From NCBI RefSeq assembly GCF_011039075.1, contig NZ_JAAKEG010000010.1, positions 1-64,000 on the forward strand: a stretch of DNA of 64,000 nt, written 5' to 3'. This stretch comes from Adlercreutzia sp. ZJ304. GTDB lineage: Bacteria > Actinomycetota > Coriobacteriia > Coriobacteriales > Eggerthellaceae. A program made the position numbers and the translations under genes. The notes beneath the pieces are model-generated. The model saw nothing but the letters and a program-made list of their open reading frames with translations, was not told the DNA's origin and searched no databases. Positions 49,679 to 58,293 of the stretch are shown here, piece after piece (within the stretch, counting starts at the first letter, position 1; each line of letters starts with the position of its first letter).

Positions 49679-50467
49679 TTGCAGCTGCCGGAATTTATAA
49701 TGTTTCACGTGAAACATTCTTTAGAAATAACTGGTTTCGAGTTAAAAATAGTGGCCATTGTTGCCATGACGTGCAATCACGTTGCAAATGTTTTTGAAGC
49801 TTGGTTGCCATTGCCAATATTGTTTGTACTGTTTGCTGTGGGCGGCATTACTTTTCCCATAATGGCGTTTTTGCTGGTCGAAGGTTATGTTCATACATCA
49901 AGCTTAAAGAGGTATGCATTACGTCTTTTTGTATTTGCGCTTGTTTCCCAAATTCCGTATTCATTGTTGTTTGGGGCATGTGGAAATGTGTTATTTACGC
50001 TGTTAATAGGTTTGGGAATTTTGCGCATAAACGACAGGTGTGGAGTAGGCTTTGGACTTTTGGCAACTCTTTGTTGCACAGTAGTTTTGAGTGCGCATTT
50101 TGATTGGGCAACTACTGGGTTAGTAATAATTTATATGTTTAGCGTGTTGCGCGATGTAAAAATTTCAGGTGATGAGCTTTCTGTTTTTGACCACGCAGCA
50201 CAAAAGCGTATGCTGCGTACTGAAAGACGAGCAAATCTTATAACGATAATTGGCACCATGCTTGTTCCTATGTGTGTAACTTTATTTAATGGACTGCGCA
50301 CTAACGACATGCTTACTATTGGGTATGCATTAATTGGCTATACGGCGGCAACAATAATGCTATGTTTTTACCGCGGAAGTCGCGGAAAACCTATGAAATG
50401 GCTTTTTTATGCGTATTATCCAGTTCATCTGTTGGTAATTTACGCCATTACTGTAATATTCTTATAA
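49679..50467 (+). CDS. TraX-family integral membrane protein
   Basis: 262 residues with many transmembrane helices, starting after a short leader with FELKIVAIVAMTCNHVANVF, the TraX N-terminal pattern; TraX acetylates F-pilin in E. coli but chromosomal homologues have unknown roles. Start is uncertain: TTG at 49679 has GGGGG just upstream, while ATG at 49700 opens with Met-Phe-His-Val-Lys-His encoded by a perfect parS. Neither is certain. Confidence 0.8.
   Translation: MQLPEFIMFHVKHSLEITGFELKIVAIVAMTCNHVANVFEAWLPLPILFVLFAVGGITFPIMAFLLVEGYVHTSSLKRYALRLFVFALVSQIPYSLLFGACGNVLFTLLIGLGILRINDRCGVGFGLLATLCCTVVLSAHFDWATTGLVIIYMFSVLRDVKISGDELSVFDHAAQKRMLRTERRANLITIIGTMLVPMCVTLFNGLRTNDMLTIGYALIGYTAATIMLCFYRGSRGKPMKWLFYAYYPVHLLVIYAITVIFL
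49701..49716. other. parS site (perfect) at the TraX-like gene start
   Basis: Perfect 16-bp parS overlapping an in-frame ATG (49700-49702). Confidence 0.9.
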
Positions 50468-50522
50468 AAATTCCTTGACCCGAACTGCTGAAATGAGGTA
50501 GTCTTGTCAAGCACTTTTTTGA

Positions 50523-50599
<77 letters not shown>

Positions 50600-50701
50600 T
50601 TTTGCGATAAACGCTCCATCGTGAGCCGAGTTAGCCGGTGGAGCGTTTATTAAAAGTGTGGGTCTGTTGTCAGACTGAACGGTTTGGCAAACGGGCAAGA
50701 A

Positions 50702-50717
50702 TGTTTCACGTGAAACA
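50702..50717. other. parS site (perfect) between tRNA genes
   Basis: Perfect 16-bp parS between tRNA-Ile and tRNA-Ala. Confidence 0.9.
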
Positions 50718-50732
50718 TTCGCTAACATATGT

Positions 50733-50808
50733 GGGGCATTAGCTCAGCTGGGAGAGCGCGGGCTTTGCAAGCCTGAGGTCAGGGGTTCGATCCCCCTATG
50801 CTCCACCA
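50733..50808 (+). tRNA. tRNA-Ala (TGC)
   Basis: GGGGCAT...ATGCTCC acceptor, TTTGCAA loop (anticodon TGC), GGTTCGATCC T-arm and encoded CCA; 76 nt. Confidence 0.96.
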
Positions 50809-50817
50809 CGAATTTTC

Positions 50818-50841
50818 GAGCCGACAAGTTCGGCTCTTTTT
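50818..50841 (+). terminator. Terminator after tRNA-Ala
   Basis: GAGCCGA and TCGGCTC form a 7-bp stem followed by TTTTT. Confidence 0.9.
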
Positions 50842-50920
50842 CATTTTTGTGAAGCTTTCAAGGATCGAACCCCGCGAGAGCACAGCAGCCCAGTGGGCTG
50901 TTGTGGGTCGAGAGCCGAAG

Positions 50921-50980
50921 GCTTGAGGTCTTTACGTATTCGCGAAGCGAATACGTGTCGATCCCCCTATACTTCACCAC
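50921..50980 (+). other. tRNA-Ala 3'-end remnant with insertion
   Basis: GCTTGAGGTC at 50921 and TCGATCCCCCTATACTTCACC up to 50980 resemble the tRNA-Ala 3' half, but a 27-bp segment containing the palindrome CGTATTCGCGAAGCGAATACG replaces part of the T-arm. An inverted T-arm-like piece (GGATCGAACCCC) lies at about 50861. Looks like a decayed tRNA copy or old attachment site. The remainder of 50809-51519 has two terminators, a MITE and a repeat array. Confidence 0.5.
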
Positions 50981-50989
50981 AAAAGTATT

Positions 50990-51021
50990 AGGCGAACCCT
51001 TGTTGCAAGAGTTCGCCTTTT
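50990..51021 (+). terminator. Terminator after tRNA remnant
   Basis: AGGCGAAC and GTTCGCCT form an 8-bp stem with inner CTTG/CAAG pairing, followed by TTTT. Confidence 0.85.
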
Positions 51022-51218
51022 GATACCTTTTTGGTGGGTTAATACTTAAAAAATGTGTTTAGCGGTATTATTCATGGATTGTGGTTGTTAATTGAATTCT
51101 TAATCTGAATACTCCTGAACACCCATCCAGATTAAGATTGTGCATGTCCATATTGCGACTGTAATCAATCTCGTTAAGTTGCAAAGTTTCAAATGCGTAG
51201 CGAGAGAAATAAATTGGC

Positions 51219-51371
51219 AAAAATGGTCAAAACTTTCGACTTTCCATGGTCGTAGTGCCACATAGCCAGCTTGAATTGTGGAGAACACTGGGCAAACAGC
51301 ATTTGGTAGTGCATCTATAGGAGCTATTTTGTGCTTTTCACAGTGGAAAGTCGGAAGTTTTGACCATTTTT
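51219..51371. mobile_element. MITE-like element, copy 2 (153 bp)
   Basis: Same termini as the copy at 19940: left AAAAATGGTCAAAACTTTCG, right TCGGAAGTTTTGACCATTTTT-type end. The first ~95 bp are highly similar between copies (with CACATAGC and GAGAACACTGGGCAAACAG), while the stretch before the right end differs. No open reading frame, no evident target duplication. Confidence 0.8.
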
Positions 51372-51432
51372 GGTTGTTGTTAATTCACAAACGAGCGTAG
51401 TCTACAATTGTGTGCACGTTTAGCAGAAGAAA

Positions 51433-51516
51433 AATACAGCAGATGCAATACAGACGAAGAAATACAGAATACGAAATACAGAAGAAAAAACGCAGCAGAG
51501 GAAACACAGAAGAGAA
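51433..51516. repeat. Six 14-bp tandem repeats in the leader of the nuclease gene
   Basis: Units begin at 51433, 51447, 51461, 51475, 51489 and 51503, of the form AAYACAGAAGARGA, for example AATACAGACGAAGA at 51447. The array ends 3 nt before the ATG at 51520 and the last unit supplies the weak AGAAGAG ribosome-binding sequence. The transcript here would be almost free of U. Confidence 0.85.
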
Positions 51517-51519
51517 AAT

Positions 51520-52023
51520 ATGATTCCGCTTAGAATTTTAACGCTTATATTTACTGGTCCAGAACAGCCGGCAGTGTTGGTGCTAGAGCCTATAGAGGAA
51601 CAGCACGAGGGATGTTCGCGCATCGTTCCAATATGGATAGGTGCAAATGAAGCTATGCAGCTTGGCGTAGCAATAGAGCATGTAAAATTGCCGCGTCCGA
51701 TGACTCACGACCTATTTATTGACGCAATTACGAATTTGGATGCTTGTGTTGATCACGTATTCATACCGCGCGTGGAAGGGCAAACTTTCTTTGCAAAATT
51801 AGTGATTAGACAAGCAGGGCGGCTAATAGAATTAGATGCGCGTCCGACAGACGCGCTTGCGCTGGCGTTGCGCGAAGATGCACCATTTATGATAGACGAG
51901 GGTGTATTAGAACAAGCGTCGTTCCCTTATATCTTCAAAGATGACAAAGCTAAAGAAGTGGAGTTGCAAGAATTTCGTTCGTTTATTGAAAATATATCGC
52001 CAGACGATTTTTCGCAGCAGTAA
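51520..52023 (+). CDS. Bifunctional nuclease family protein (DUF151)
   Basis: 167 residues with the DUF151/BFN core: VLVLEPIEEQHEGCSRIVPIWIGANEAMQL, RPMTHDLF and ELDARPTDALALALRED. Plant and bacterial members show DNase/RNase activity, but physiological roles are unclear. ATG at 51520. Confidence 0.9.
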   Translation: MIPLRILTLIFTGPEQPAVLVLEPIEEQHEGCSRIVPIWIGANEAMQLGVAIEHVKLPRPMTHDLFIDAITNLDACVDHVFIPRVEGQTFFAKLVIRQAGRLIELDARPTDALALALREDAPFMIDEGVLEQASFPYIFKDDKAKEVELQEFRSFIENISPDDFSQQ

Positions 52024-52089
52024 GTTAAGTTGAAGTTGGTTTGTTTGGGCGAAAAACTTCGGCTTTTGCGCATTCGGCACGCATCAAAA

Positions 52090-52105
52090 GGTTTCACGTG
52101 AAACA
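52090..52105. other. parS-like site (15/16)
   Basis: GGTTTCACGTGAAACA; only the first base departs from parS. Between the DUF151 and CPBP genes. Confidence 0.7.
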
Positions 52106-52157
52106 TTAGAGTAGAAACTTGTTGAAATTAGGGCGCATTGAAACTAGGGCGCATATT

Positions 52158-52721
52158 ATGACTTGCAAATTGGAAAGAACTTCAACTTGCGCAAGCTCTA
52201 AGGGAATGGGGCTTTTAGGAATATTGGCGCTGGTTGCTGCATTTGCGTTCGGTGCTGTATTTTTTGGTCCGGCGTTAGCGGTGGATTGCGTGTTGGTGGG
52301 CATAGTAGAAGAGTGTATATTTACCGGGGCGGTTTTTGCCGTGTTGTCGAAATACTTTACAGCCGATGCAGCATGCGAAGCCAGCGAAACAAGTGAAGCT
52401 AGCGAAACAAGAGCAATTAACGCAACAGGTACAACTAACGCAACAGGCACAACTAACGCCACAAGCGCAGCCACCGTGTCACGCACAAAGAATGCGCCAA
52501 CGAAAACAAGATCAGCCAACGCGCCAGTTGCAAAATCAGCAGCTACAACAGCGCTTTTGTTTGCGCTTTGCCATCTGGCGCAACCGTGGAAGCTGCCTAT
52601 AGCTTTCGTTTTCAGTTTGTGCATGATTTGGCTTTATCGTCGCTCGGGCAGCATTATGTGGCCCGTTTGCGCTCATACAGTATTCGACATGCTTTGGTTT
52701 GGGCTATTCGCCCTGCCCTAG
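52158..52721 (+). CDS. CPBP-family intramembrane metalloprotease (CAAX type) with repeat insert
   Basis: About 187 residues from ATG 52158 (start uncertain; a TTG at 52119 is in frame, after which a 16-bp sequence TTGAAATTAGGGCGCA is nearly duplicated). The family motifs are all present: EE in GIVEECIFTG, His in LLFALCHLAQPW and His in WPVCAHTVFDMLW. Between the first and second motif is a hydrophilic insert of ~65 residues made mostly of hexapeptide repeats, which is unusual within a compact membrane protease. CPBP enzymes process prenylated or bacteriocin-related substrates; the substrate here is unknown. Confidence 0.82.
   Translation: MTCKLERTSTCASSKGMGLLGILALVAAFAFGAVFFGPALAVDCVLVGIVEECIFTGAVFAVLSKYFTADAACEASETSEASETRAINATGTTNATGTTNATSAATVSRTKNAPTKTRSANAPVAKSAATTALLFALCHLAQPWKLPIAFVFSLCMIWLYRRSGSIMWPVCAHTVFDMLWFGLFALP
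52377..52466. repeat. Five 18-bp in-frame repeats in the CPBP gene
   Basis: Units at 52377, 52395, 52413, 52431 and 52449 encode EASETS, EASETR, AINATG, TTNATG, TTNATS. Confidence 0.9.
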
Positions 52722-52817
52722 CGCCTTCTTGGTGTTAGAATAGCCCATCGAATAGTTCATCTGGGTAGCGTTTATCGCGCCGCCCCGATCGGAAAATCCA
52801 ACATAGGAAGCAAATAT

Positions 52818-54629
52818 ATGAAACAAGACAATATTCGTAACGTGGCTATAATTGCGCATGTCGATCATGGCAAAACTACGCTGGTAGACAGACTGTTGTG
52901 GGCATCGCATGTGTTTCGTGAAAATCAGCAAGTGCAAGAGCGTGTGCTAGACAGCAACGATCAAGAGCGAGAGCGCGGCATTACAATCCTTTCCAAAAAT
53001 ATTTCTATTAACTACAAAGGTGTAAAAATCAACATTATTGACACGCCGGGTCATGCCGATTTTGGCGGTGAAGTAGAGCGTGTGCTGAATATGGCTGACG
53101 GCGCTTTGCTTATTGTGGATGCATACGAAGGTCCTAAGCCGCAAACACGATTTGTGTTATCGCATGCTCTTGAGCGAGGTTTGCGCATTGTGGTAGTGGT
53201 TAATAAAATTGACCGTCAAAACGCTAATCCGGAAGGTGCGGTGGACAAAGTATTCGACTTAATGGTTGAATTAGGCGCTACCGATGAACAGTTGGATTTT
53301 CCAGTTATATATGCATCGGCTGTGAATGGCTATGCGCGCTTAAATCCGACCGACAACAACAACGATATGATTCCGCTGCTAGATATGATTATCGAGCAAA
53401 TTCCAGCGCCCGATGTAGATTTAGATGGTCCGCTGGCATTGCAAATTTGCACGGTTGACCATAGCAGTTATGAGGGGCGTATCGGTGTAGGGCGCTTGTC
53501 TAGCGGCACTCTTCACGAAAAAGAACAGGTGCTGGTTATAAAGCCTTCTGGCGAAGAACGACAAGCTCAGATTCGCAAGGTTTATACTTTTGAAAATTTA
53601 GGGAAAGTAGAAGTGCCAGATGTTGCCGCAGGTGACATAGTGGCAGTTATCGGCATTGAAGATGCAGACATCGGCGATATTCTGACCAGCCCAGATAATC
53701 CGGTTTTGATGGAGCCTATTGCGGTTGAGGAACCCACGATGGCAGTTGTGTTCGAAGCCTCTAGCAGCCCACTTGTGGGGCACGAAGGCGAGATAGTGGG
53801 CGGTCGTCAGCTTAAAGAGAGATTGTTGCGTGAAAAAGAAAGCAACATTTCTATGCGCATCAATGAACTTGAAGATAAAAGCGGCATTGAAGTGGCAGGG
53901 CGCGGCGTTCTGCATCTAAGCGTGCTGATGGAAACGATGCGGCGTGAAGGCTTCGAATTCCAAGTTGGTCGCCCGCGCGTGGTGTACAAAACCGCTGAAG
54001 ATGGCAGCAAGCTAGAACCTATAGAAGAAGCTACTGTAGATGTGCCAAACGAATATTCCGGCAAGGCAATTGAAGTAATGGGAACAGCAGGCGGCATAAT
54101 GGAAGATATGGCATCTGATGAAACTATGACACATCTGACATTCCGCATACCGTCGCGCGGGACCATGGGTTTGAAGACACGACTACTGAATGCGACGCAC
54201 GGCGAAGCTATGTTGTTCCATCATTTCAAAGAGTATGGTCCGTATTCTGGCGAAATGGCAGGGCGCAAAAACGGTGGCATGATCGCCATGTCTACTGGCA
54301 AAGCGGTAGCGTATGCGTTGGATACTCTGCAAGAACGCGGACGTCTTTTTGTCGGACCGGGCGACGAGTGCTATGAAGGCATGATTGTTGGCGAGTCCGC
54401 CAAAGAAGGCGACATGGTAGTAAATGTGGAGAAGTCAAAACAACTAGGCAATCAGCGCTCCAGTTCTGCTGATAAAGCCATTCAGCTAACTCCGCCTATA
54501 ACATTTACATTAGAAGAGGCATTAGAGTACATAGAAGATGACGAATTGGTAGAAATAACACCTAAGAGCATTCGTCTTCGCAAACGTCTGCTTTCTGCGA
54601 CCGATCGTAAAAAAGCAAACAAAAAGTAA
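52818..54629 (+). CDS. typA: Translational GTPase TypA/BipA
   Basis: 603 residues. G1 [15 protein letters not shown], switch [11 protein letters not shown]3 [11 protein letters not shown] and G4 NKID mark the GTPase; EF-G-like domains and the BipA-specific C-terminal domain follow (ending ...[13 protein letters not shown]). Ribosome-associated factor in 50S assembly and stress adaptation. ATG at 52818. Confidence 0.97.
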   Translation: MKQDNIRNVAIIAHVDHGKTTLVDRLLWASHVFRENQQVQERVLDSNDQERERGITILSKNISINYKGVKINIIDTPGHADFGGEVERVLNMADGALLIVDAYEGPKPQTRFVLSHALERGLRIVVVVNKIDRQNANPEGAVDKVFDLMVELGATDEQLDFPVIYASAVNGYARLNPTDNNNDMIPLLDMIIEQIPAPDVDLDGPLALQICTVDHSSYEGRIGVGRLSSGTLHEKEQVLVIKPSGEERQAQIRKVYTFENLGKVEVPDVAAGDIVAVIGIEDADIGDILTSPDNPVLMEPIAVEEPTMAVVFEASSSPLVGHEGEIVGGRQLKERLLREKESNISMRINELEDKSGIEVAGRGVLHLSVLMETMRREGFEFQVGRPRVVYKTAEDGSKLEPIEEATVDVPNEYSGKAIEVMGTAGGIMEDMASDETMTHLTFRIPSRGTMGLKTRLLNATHGEAMLFHHFKEYGPYSGEMAGRKNGGMIAMSTGKAVAYALDTLQERGRLFVGPGDECYEGMIVGESAKEGDMVVNVEKSKQLGNQRSSSADKAIQLTPPITFTLEEALEYIEDDELVEITPKSIRLRKRLLSATDRKKANKK

Positions 54630-54634
54630 ATGGA

Positions 54635-54650
54635 TGTTTCGCGTGAAACG
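54635..54650. other. Degenerate parS-like site (14/16)
   Basis: TGTTTCGCGTGAAACG, two differences from parS, after typA. Confidence 0.45.
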
Positions 54651-54727
54651 TTCTGTATATGGTGCGTATGTGCAAAAATGTGGAACTGCAAGTGACAAGA
54701 GTTGTAAGCACAGCTTGAAAGGCGAAA

Positions 54728-55990
54728 ATGAAGAAGATTTTTAGATATGGAGCAGCGTTAGCAATTTCTGCTGTCTGCGTTTTGGGAATTGCTGGTTGCG
54801 CTGAAACTACAAGCGAAAAAGGACTAACGCCTGACACCGGGTTAACTGGTGGTGTAGCGGCTACTGTAAATGGAGCTGAAATTCCTGAAGATGATATAAC
54901 TCGCAACATAAATAGTTTGCGCTTGAATGCGTCGGCTGAAGATGATGACGCTTGGGCAAAATATCTAAATCAGATGGGCTACACGCCGTCTAGTTTGCGC
55001 GAATATTTCTTGGATTCCATGATTGATCAGCAACTGGTTATTCAGTTTGCCGACGATGAAGGATGCGGCGCTACTGATGAAGAAATTCAGGGTCAAGTAG
55101 ACAAAATGCGTCAGAATTATTCTTCTGATGAAGCTTGGCAGGAAGCTCTAGAAAATTCTGGTTTCGAAACTGAGGACGATTATCGCGAGGCGCTGAAATA
55201 TTCCATTGGTAACGAGAAACTGAAAGAGAAGTTCGCAAACGAGGCAGTTGCCGATGATGCCAAAGTGCTTGAACAAGCGCAGTCGCAATACAACGGCAAG
55301 GGCACAATGCGTCGCTCATCACACATTCTGTTTGCCGAATCCGACCAAGCGAAAGCGCAGGAAGTTCTTGGACAACTACAAGCGGGCACGCTAGATTTTG
55401 CAGAAGCCGCAAAGGAGTATTCTACCGACACCGGCTCTGCTGAAAATGGCGGCGATGTAGGTTGGGATGGAACCAATTCGTTTGTAGAGGCGTACCAAAC
55501 CGCGCTTGACGGGTTGCAAGTAGGCGAAATGACCGATTTGGTTCAAAGCGATTATGGTTGGCACATAATAAAGTGCACCGATATGGTTACAGTTCCAGAT
55601 GAAATAACCGACTTGAGCCAAGTGCCTGATAGTTTGTTGGTAGATATTCGTGCTTCGGTAAAGGAAACTCAGGCTAGTGAAGATTTGAGCGCATGGAAAA
55701 AGAGCAAGCGCGAATCTTCCGATGTTGTTATAAACGACATGCCCGAGAATGTGCCATATAACGTCGATATGAGCGCTTATGAAACTCCCGAGGAAGAAAA
55801 AGCAACCGATGAGGCTGCTGAGGAAAACTTGGTAGAAGATGTTGAAAATACAGAAAACGCAGTAGATTCAGCTGAGGCGGCAACAAATGAAGCTGGAAAC
55901 GATGCAGGTGCTGCCGATGCTTCTGGCGCTGCACCTGAGCAGCCTGCGGAAGGTGAAAGCTCTGCGGCTACGGAAGGTGGCGCACAATAG
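54728..55990 (+). CDS. PrsA/SurA-like peptidyl-prolyl isomerase lipoprotein
   Basis: Extracytoplasmic foldase of 420 residues: lipoprotein signal with LGIAGC, SurA_N-like helices (~35-170), a parvulin domain with RRSSHILFAESDQAKAQEVLGQL and YSTDTGSAENGGDVGW...GWHIIKC, and a C-terminal Ala/Glu-rich acidic tail of ~80 residues. ATG at 54728 follows GAAAGGCG. The next gene overlaps the stop region. Confidence 0.92.
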   Translation: MKKIFRYGAALAISAVCVLGIAGCAETTSEKGLTPDTGLTGGVAATVNGAEIPEDDITRNINSLRLNASAEDDDAWAKYLNQMGYTPSSLREYFLDSMIDQQLVIQFADDEGCGATDEEIQGQVDKMRQNYSSDEAWQEALENSGFETEDDYREALKYSIGNEKLKEKFANEAVADDAKVLEQAQSQYNGKGTMRRSSHILFAESDQAKAQEVLGQLQAGTLDFAEAAKEYSTDTGSAENGGDVGWDGTNSFVEAYQTALDGLQVGEMTDLVQSDYGWHIIKCTDMVTVPDEITDLSQVPDSLLVDIRASVKETQASEDLSAWKKSKRESSDVVINDMPENVPYNVDMSAYETPEEEKATDEAAEENLVEDVENTENAVDSAEAATNEAGNDAGAADASGAAPEQPAEGESSAATEGGAQ

Positions 55991-56787
55991 GCGCTTCTGG
56001 GCAAATACCATTTATCAGACTTAAAGATGCAGCGGTCAAAAGATCTGGCCGCTGCATTCTTCATATAGACAATTTTCAATTGGCTGAAGGCGAATCGGTA
56101 GCATTGTTGGGACCAAATGGTGCTGGCAAATCAACTTTTGTAGGACTGCTGACGCGCGATATTCATCCAATGCATCGCGAAGAGCCACCTGTAAGGTTTC
56201 GCGGCATGTCGCGCCCTTTGTTGGAAGATGTGAAAATGGCGATAGGCTATGTGTCGTCAAGTATGCAGTCGCAAATATCGGTTCACCTGCCAGCAGCAGA
56301 TGTGGCAGCAGGTGGTTTGTTTGGGTCGCTTGGTGTGCCGAAGCGCTTTACTGTTACTTCTGAACAGCGCGCCCGCGTAATGGAAGTTATGGAACAGTTG
56401 GGAATAGCCGATTTGGCTGATCGAGACATAACCACATTATCTTCTGGACAAGCGCGCCGTGTTCTTATTGCTAGGGCTATGGTTCACAATCCTAGCGCGC
56501 TAATTTTTGATGAGCCTTGCACTGGTTTAGACCCACAAGGCATGTTCTATGTTCGCAAAACCATGCGCCAACTTGCGCAGCTTGGTTGTGCAGTTGTTCT
56601 GGTTACGCATTATCTTGAAGACATAATTCCCGAAATTAATCGCGTTGTGCTAATGAAAGATGCGCACATTATTGCAGACGGATCTAAAGAGCAGCTGCTT
56701 TCTAGTAAAAACATGTCGGCGCTGTTTGGTATTCCGGCAAATGTTGTACAGCGTGCGGGCTACTATTCTTTAATGGCAGACTATTAG
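55987..56787 (+). CDS. ABC transporter ATP-binding protein with non-canonical start
   Basis: Walker A GPNGAGKSTF, signature LSSGQARRVLIARAM, Walker B ALIFDEPCTGLD and H-loop VTHYLED give a complete ATPase. The conserved first strands read IPFIRLKDAAVKRSGRCILH in frame from 55987 onward, but there is no ATG, GTG or TTG from the upstream stop (55954) to a TTG at 56080, which is too late because it would delete the first beta strands. The best start is ATA at 55987, 6 nt after GGAAGGTGG and overlapping the prsA stop. No permease is adjacent; ModF-like stand-alone ATPases are comparable. Confidence 0.75.
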   Translation: MGASGQIPFIRLKDAAVKRSGRCILHIDNFQLAEGESVALLGPNGAGKSTFVGLLTRDIHPMHREEPPVRFRGMSRPLLEDVKMAIGYVSSSMQSQISVHLPAADVAAGGLFGSLGVPKRFTVTSEQRARVMEVMEQLGIADLADRDITTLSSGQARRVLIARAMVHNPSALIFDEPCTGLDPQGMFYVRKTMRQLAQLGCAVVLVTHYLEDIIPEINRVVLMKDAHIIADGSKEQLLSSKNMSALFGIPANVVQRAGYYSLMADY

Positions 56788-56790
56788 CAT

Positions 56791-57063
56791 ATGAGTTGGT
56801 GGGACAACATATGTGACAAGTGCGGGCGCTGTTGCTTTGAGCGTGAACTAGATGAAGATGGCGACGTTGTAATTGATTATGCGGCACCGTGTGAATTTCT
56901 GAATCCCGAAACGCGTTTATGTACTGTTTATGAAAACAGGTTTCGTGCGTGTGAGCGCTGTGGGCGTGTTTCTATAGTTACTGCGCTATTCGACCCGCTT
57001 CTACCCGAGGGTTGTGCGTATGCGCGCATGTTCCGCAAATGGAAGAAAGAGAACAATCTATAA
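56791..57063 (+). CDS. YkgJ/YcgN-type cysteine-cluster protein
   Basis: 90 residues with CDKCGRCC, CEFL, CTVY, CERC and PEGCAYA, the metal-binding cysteine pattern of the UPF0260/YkgJ zinc- or iron-chelating family. It begins 3 nt after the ABC gene stop. Function unknown. Confidence 0.85.
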   Translation: MSWWDNICDKCGRCCFERELDEDGDVVIDYAAPCEFLNPETRLCTVYENRFRACERCGRVSIVTALFDPLLPEGCAYARMFRKWKKENNL

Positions 57064-57133
57064 TCGGCTTGTTGTTGAACAGCTATTGTATGCGCTATAC
57101 TGTCGAGTTGCTGCTTTGCAGTCGGCGGTGAAC

Positions 57134-57225
57134 GGAGAGGTGTCCGAGCTGGCCGAAGGAGCACGATTGGAAATCGTGTATGCCCCAAAAGGGTATCCGG
57201 GGTTCGAATCCCCGCCTCTCCGCCA
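57134..57225 (+). tRNA. tRNA-Ser (GGA)
   Basis: 92 nt, GGAGAGG/CCTCTCC acceptor, TTGGAAA loop (anticodon GGA), long variable arm, encoded CCA. Confidence 0.96.
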
Positions 57226-57308
57226 TTTTTGGTTTTCTCTTGGTGCGGCTAATATGTAACCTACTGAAAGCCTTATTGGGCGCTTTTTGCAAAGCATTAA
57301 TGTTATAC

Positions 57309-57401
57309 GGAGAGGTGGCAGAGCGGTTGAATGCGGCGGTCTCGAAAACCGTTATGCCGTGTTAAGCGGTATCCAGGGTTCGAATCCCTGCCTCTCCGCC
57401 A
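57309..57401 (+). tRNA. tRNA-Ser (CGA)
   Basis: 93 nt, same acceptor stem as the preceding tRNA-Ser, CTCGAAA loop (anticodon CGA), long variable arm, encoded CCA. Confidence 0.96.
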
Positions 57402-57556
57402 GTTTGTAAATCTATTCTAAATTCTTACGAATAAAACCATTTAAGGCATTTTCGTGTTAGATTGGGGCTTTGGGCTTGTATTCAACTAAACTATTACCAA
57501 ACATAAAAGGTGCAAACCTGTAGCGAGCAAATTTGCGCCATACGGAAGGAGTCTAA

Positions 57557-58060
57557 ATGAGCGACCGCGAAGTAAAGAATCAGGTATCAGAAGTACCTCA
57601 GATGCCCGAGATTCTAGAGCGCGTTTTGCTGTATGCGCTAGATGAAGGCAAACAGCGCATGAATGCGGGTGAAGAAATTGTGCCATTCACCACTATGGTT
57701 GTGCGTGACAATGTGTTTTTGGAAACCCATCCCGGCAATAGCGCCCAAGAATGCTTCAATTTAGCGCAGCATACCGTTGAAGGTGCGCGAGGCGCAAACG
57801 CTTATGCGCTTTGTTACGACGGCTACATTGAAACCGATAATGGCGTAAAAGATGCTCTTATTGCAGAAGGCGGCGTACCCGGTTTACCAGATGGCTATGC
57901 AATTGGTTTTTTGTACACTCAACAAGAAGGCATGTTGCCTGTTTTTGATACAAGTCCGTCTTATATCGGTGAAGCGCCTAACTTTATGAGCAACCTGCGC
58001 GCGGCAACCGATTATGCCGATGCCGAAATAGACAACAAGTATTTAGATACTTCAGTCTAG
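57557..58060 (+). CDS. Conserved hypothetical protein
   Basis: 167 residues, no signal or membrane helix, acidic; starts SDREVKNQVSEVPQMPEILERVLLYALDEGKQ and contains AHTVEGARGANAYALCYDGYI-like segments. I do not recognise the family. GGAAGGAG precedes the ATG; a strong terminator follows, so it is probably a single-gene unit. Confidence 0.75.
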   Translation: MSDREVKNQVSEVPQMPEILERVLLYALDEGKQRMNAGEEIVPFTTMVVRDNVFLETHPGNSAQECFNLAQHTVEGARGANAYALCYDGYIETDNGVKDALIAEGGVPGLPDGYAIGFLYTQQEGMLPVFDTSPSYIGEAPNFMSNLRAATDYADAEIDNKYLDTSV

Positions 58061-58082
58061 TTAGTTCGAAAAATTAAATTCT

Positions 58083-58125
58083 AATAAGCCTCTGTTTGCG
58101 TTGTCGGCACAGAGGCTTATTTTTT
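58083..58125 (+). terminator. Intrinsic terminator
   Basis: AATAAGCCTCTGT and ACAGAGGCTTATT form a 13-bp stem followed by TTTTT. Confidence 0.93.
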
Positions 58126-58293
58126 GATGTAGGCAATTGTGCTGAAACTCTTTGTGCTTTGCAGAACGCAGGCACAACTATAGCTGTTAAAATTTCTCCA
58201 GCTTTGCATTGGTACTTTACGTTGGTAAGCAGTATCATTTCGCTAACCCAAAAAGCAGTTACAAAAGCTGTAAGTTCGGAGTTTGGAGGATTC

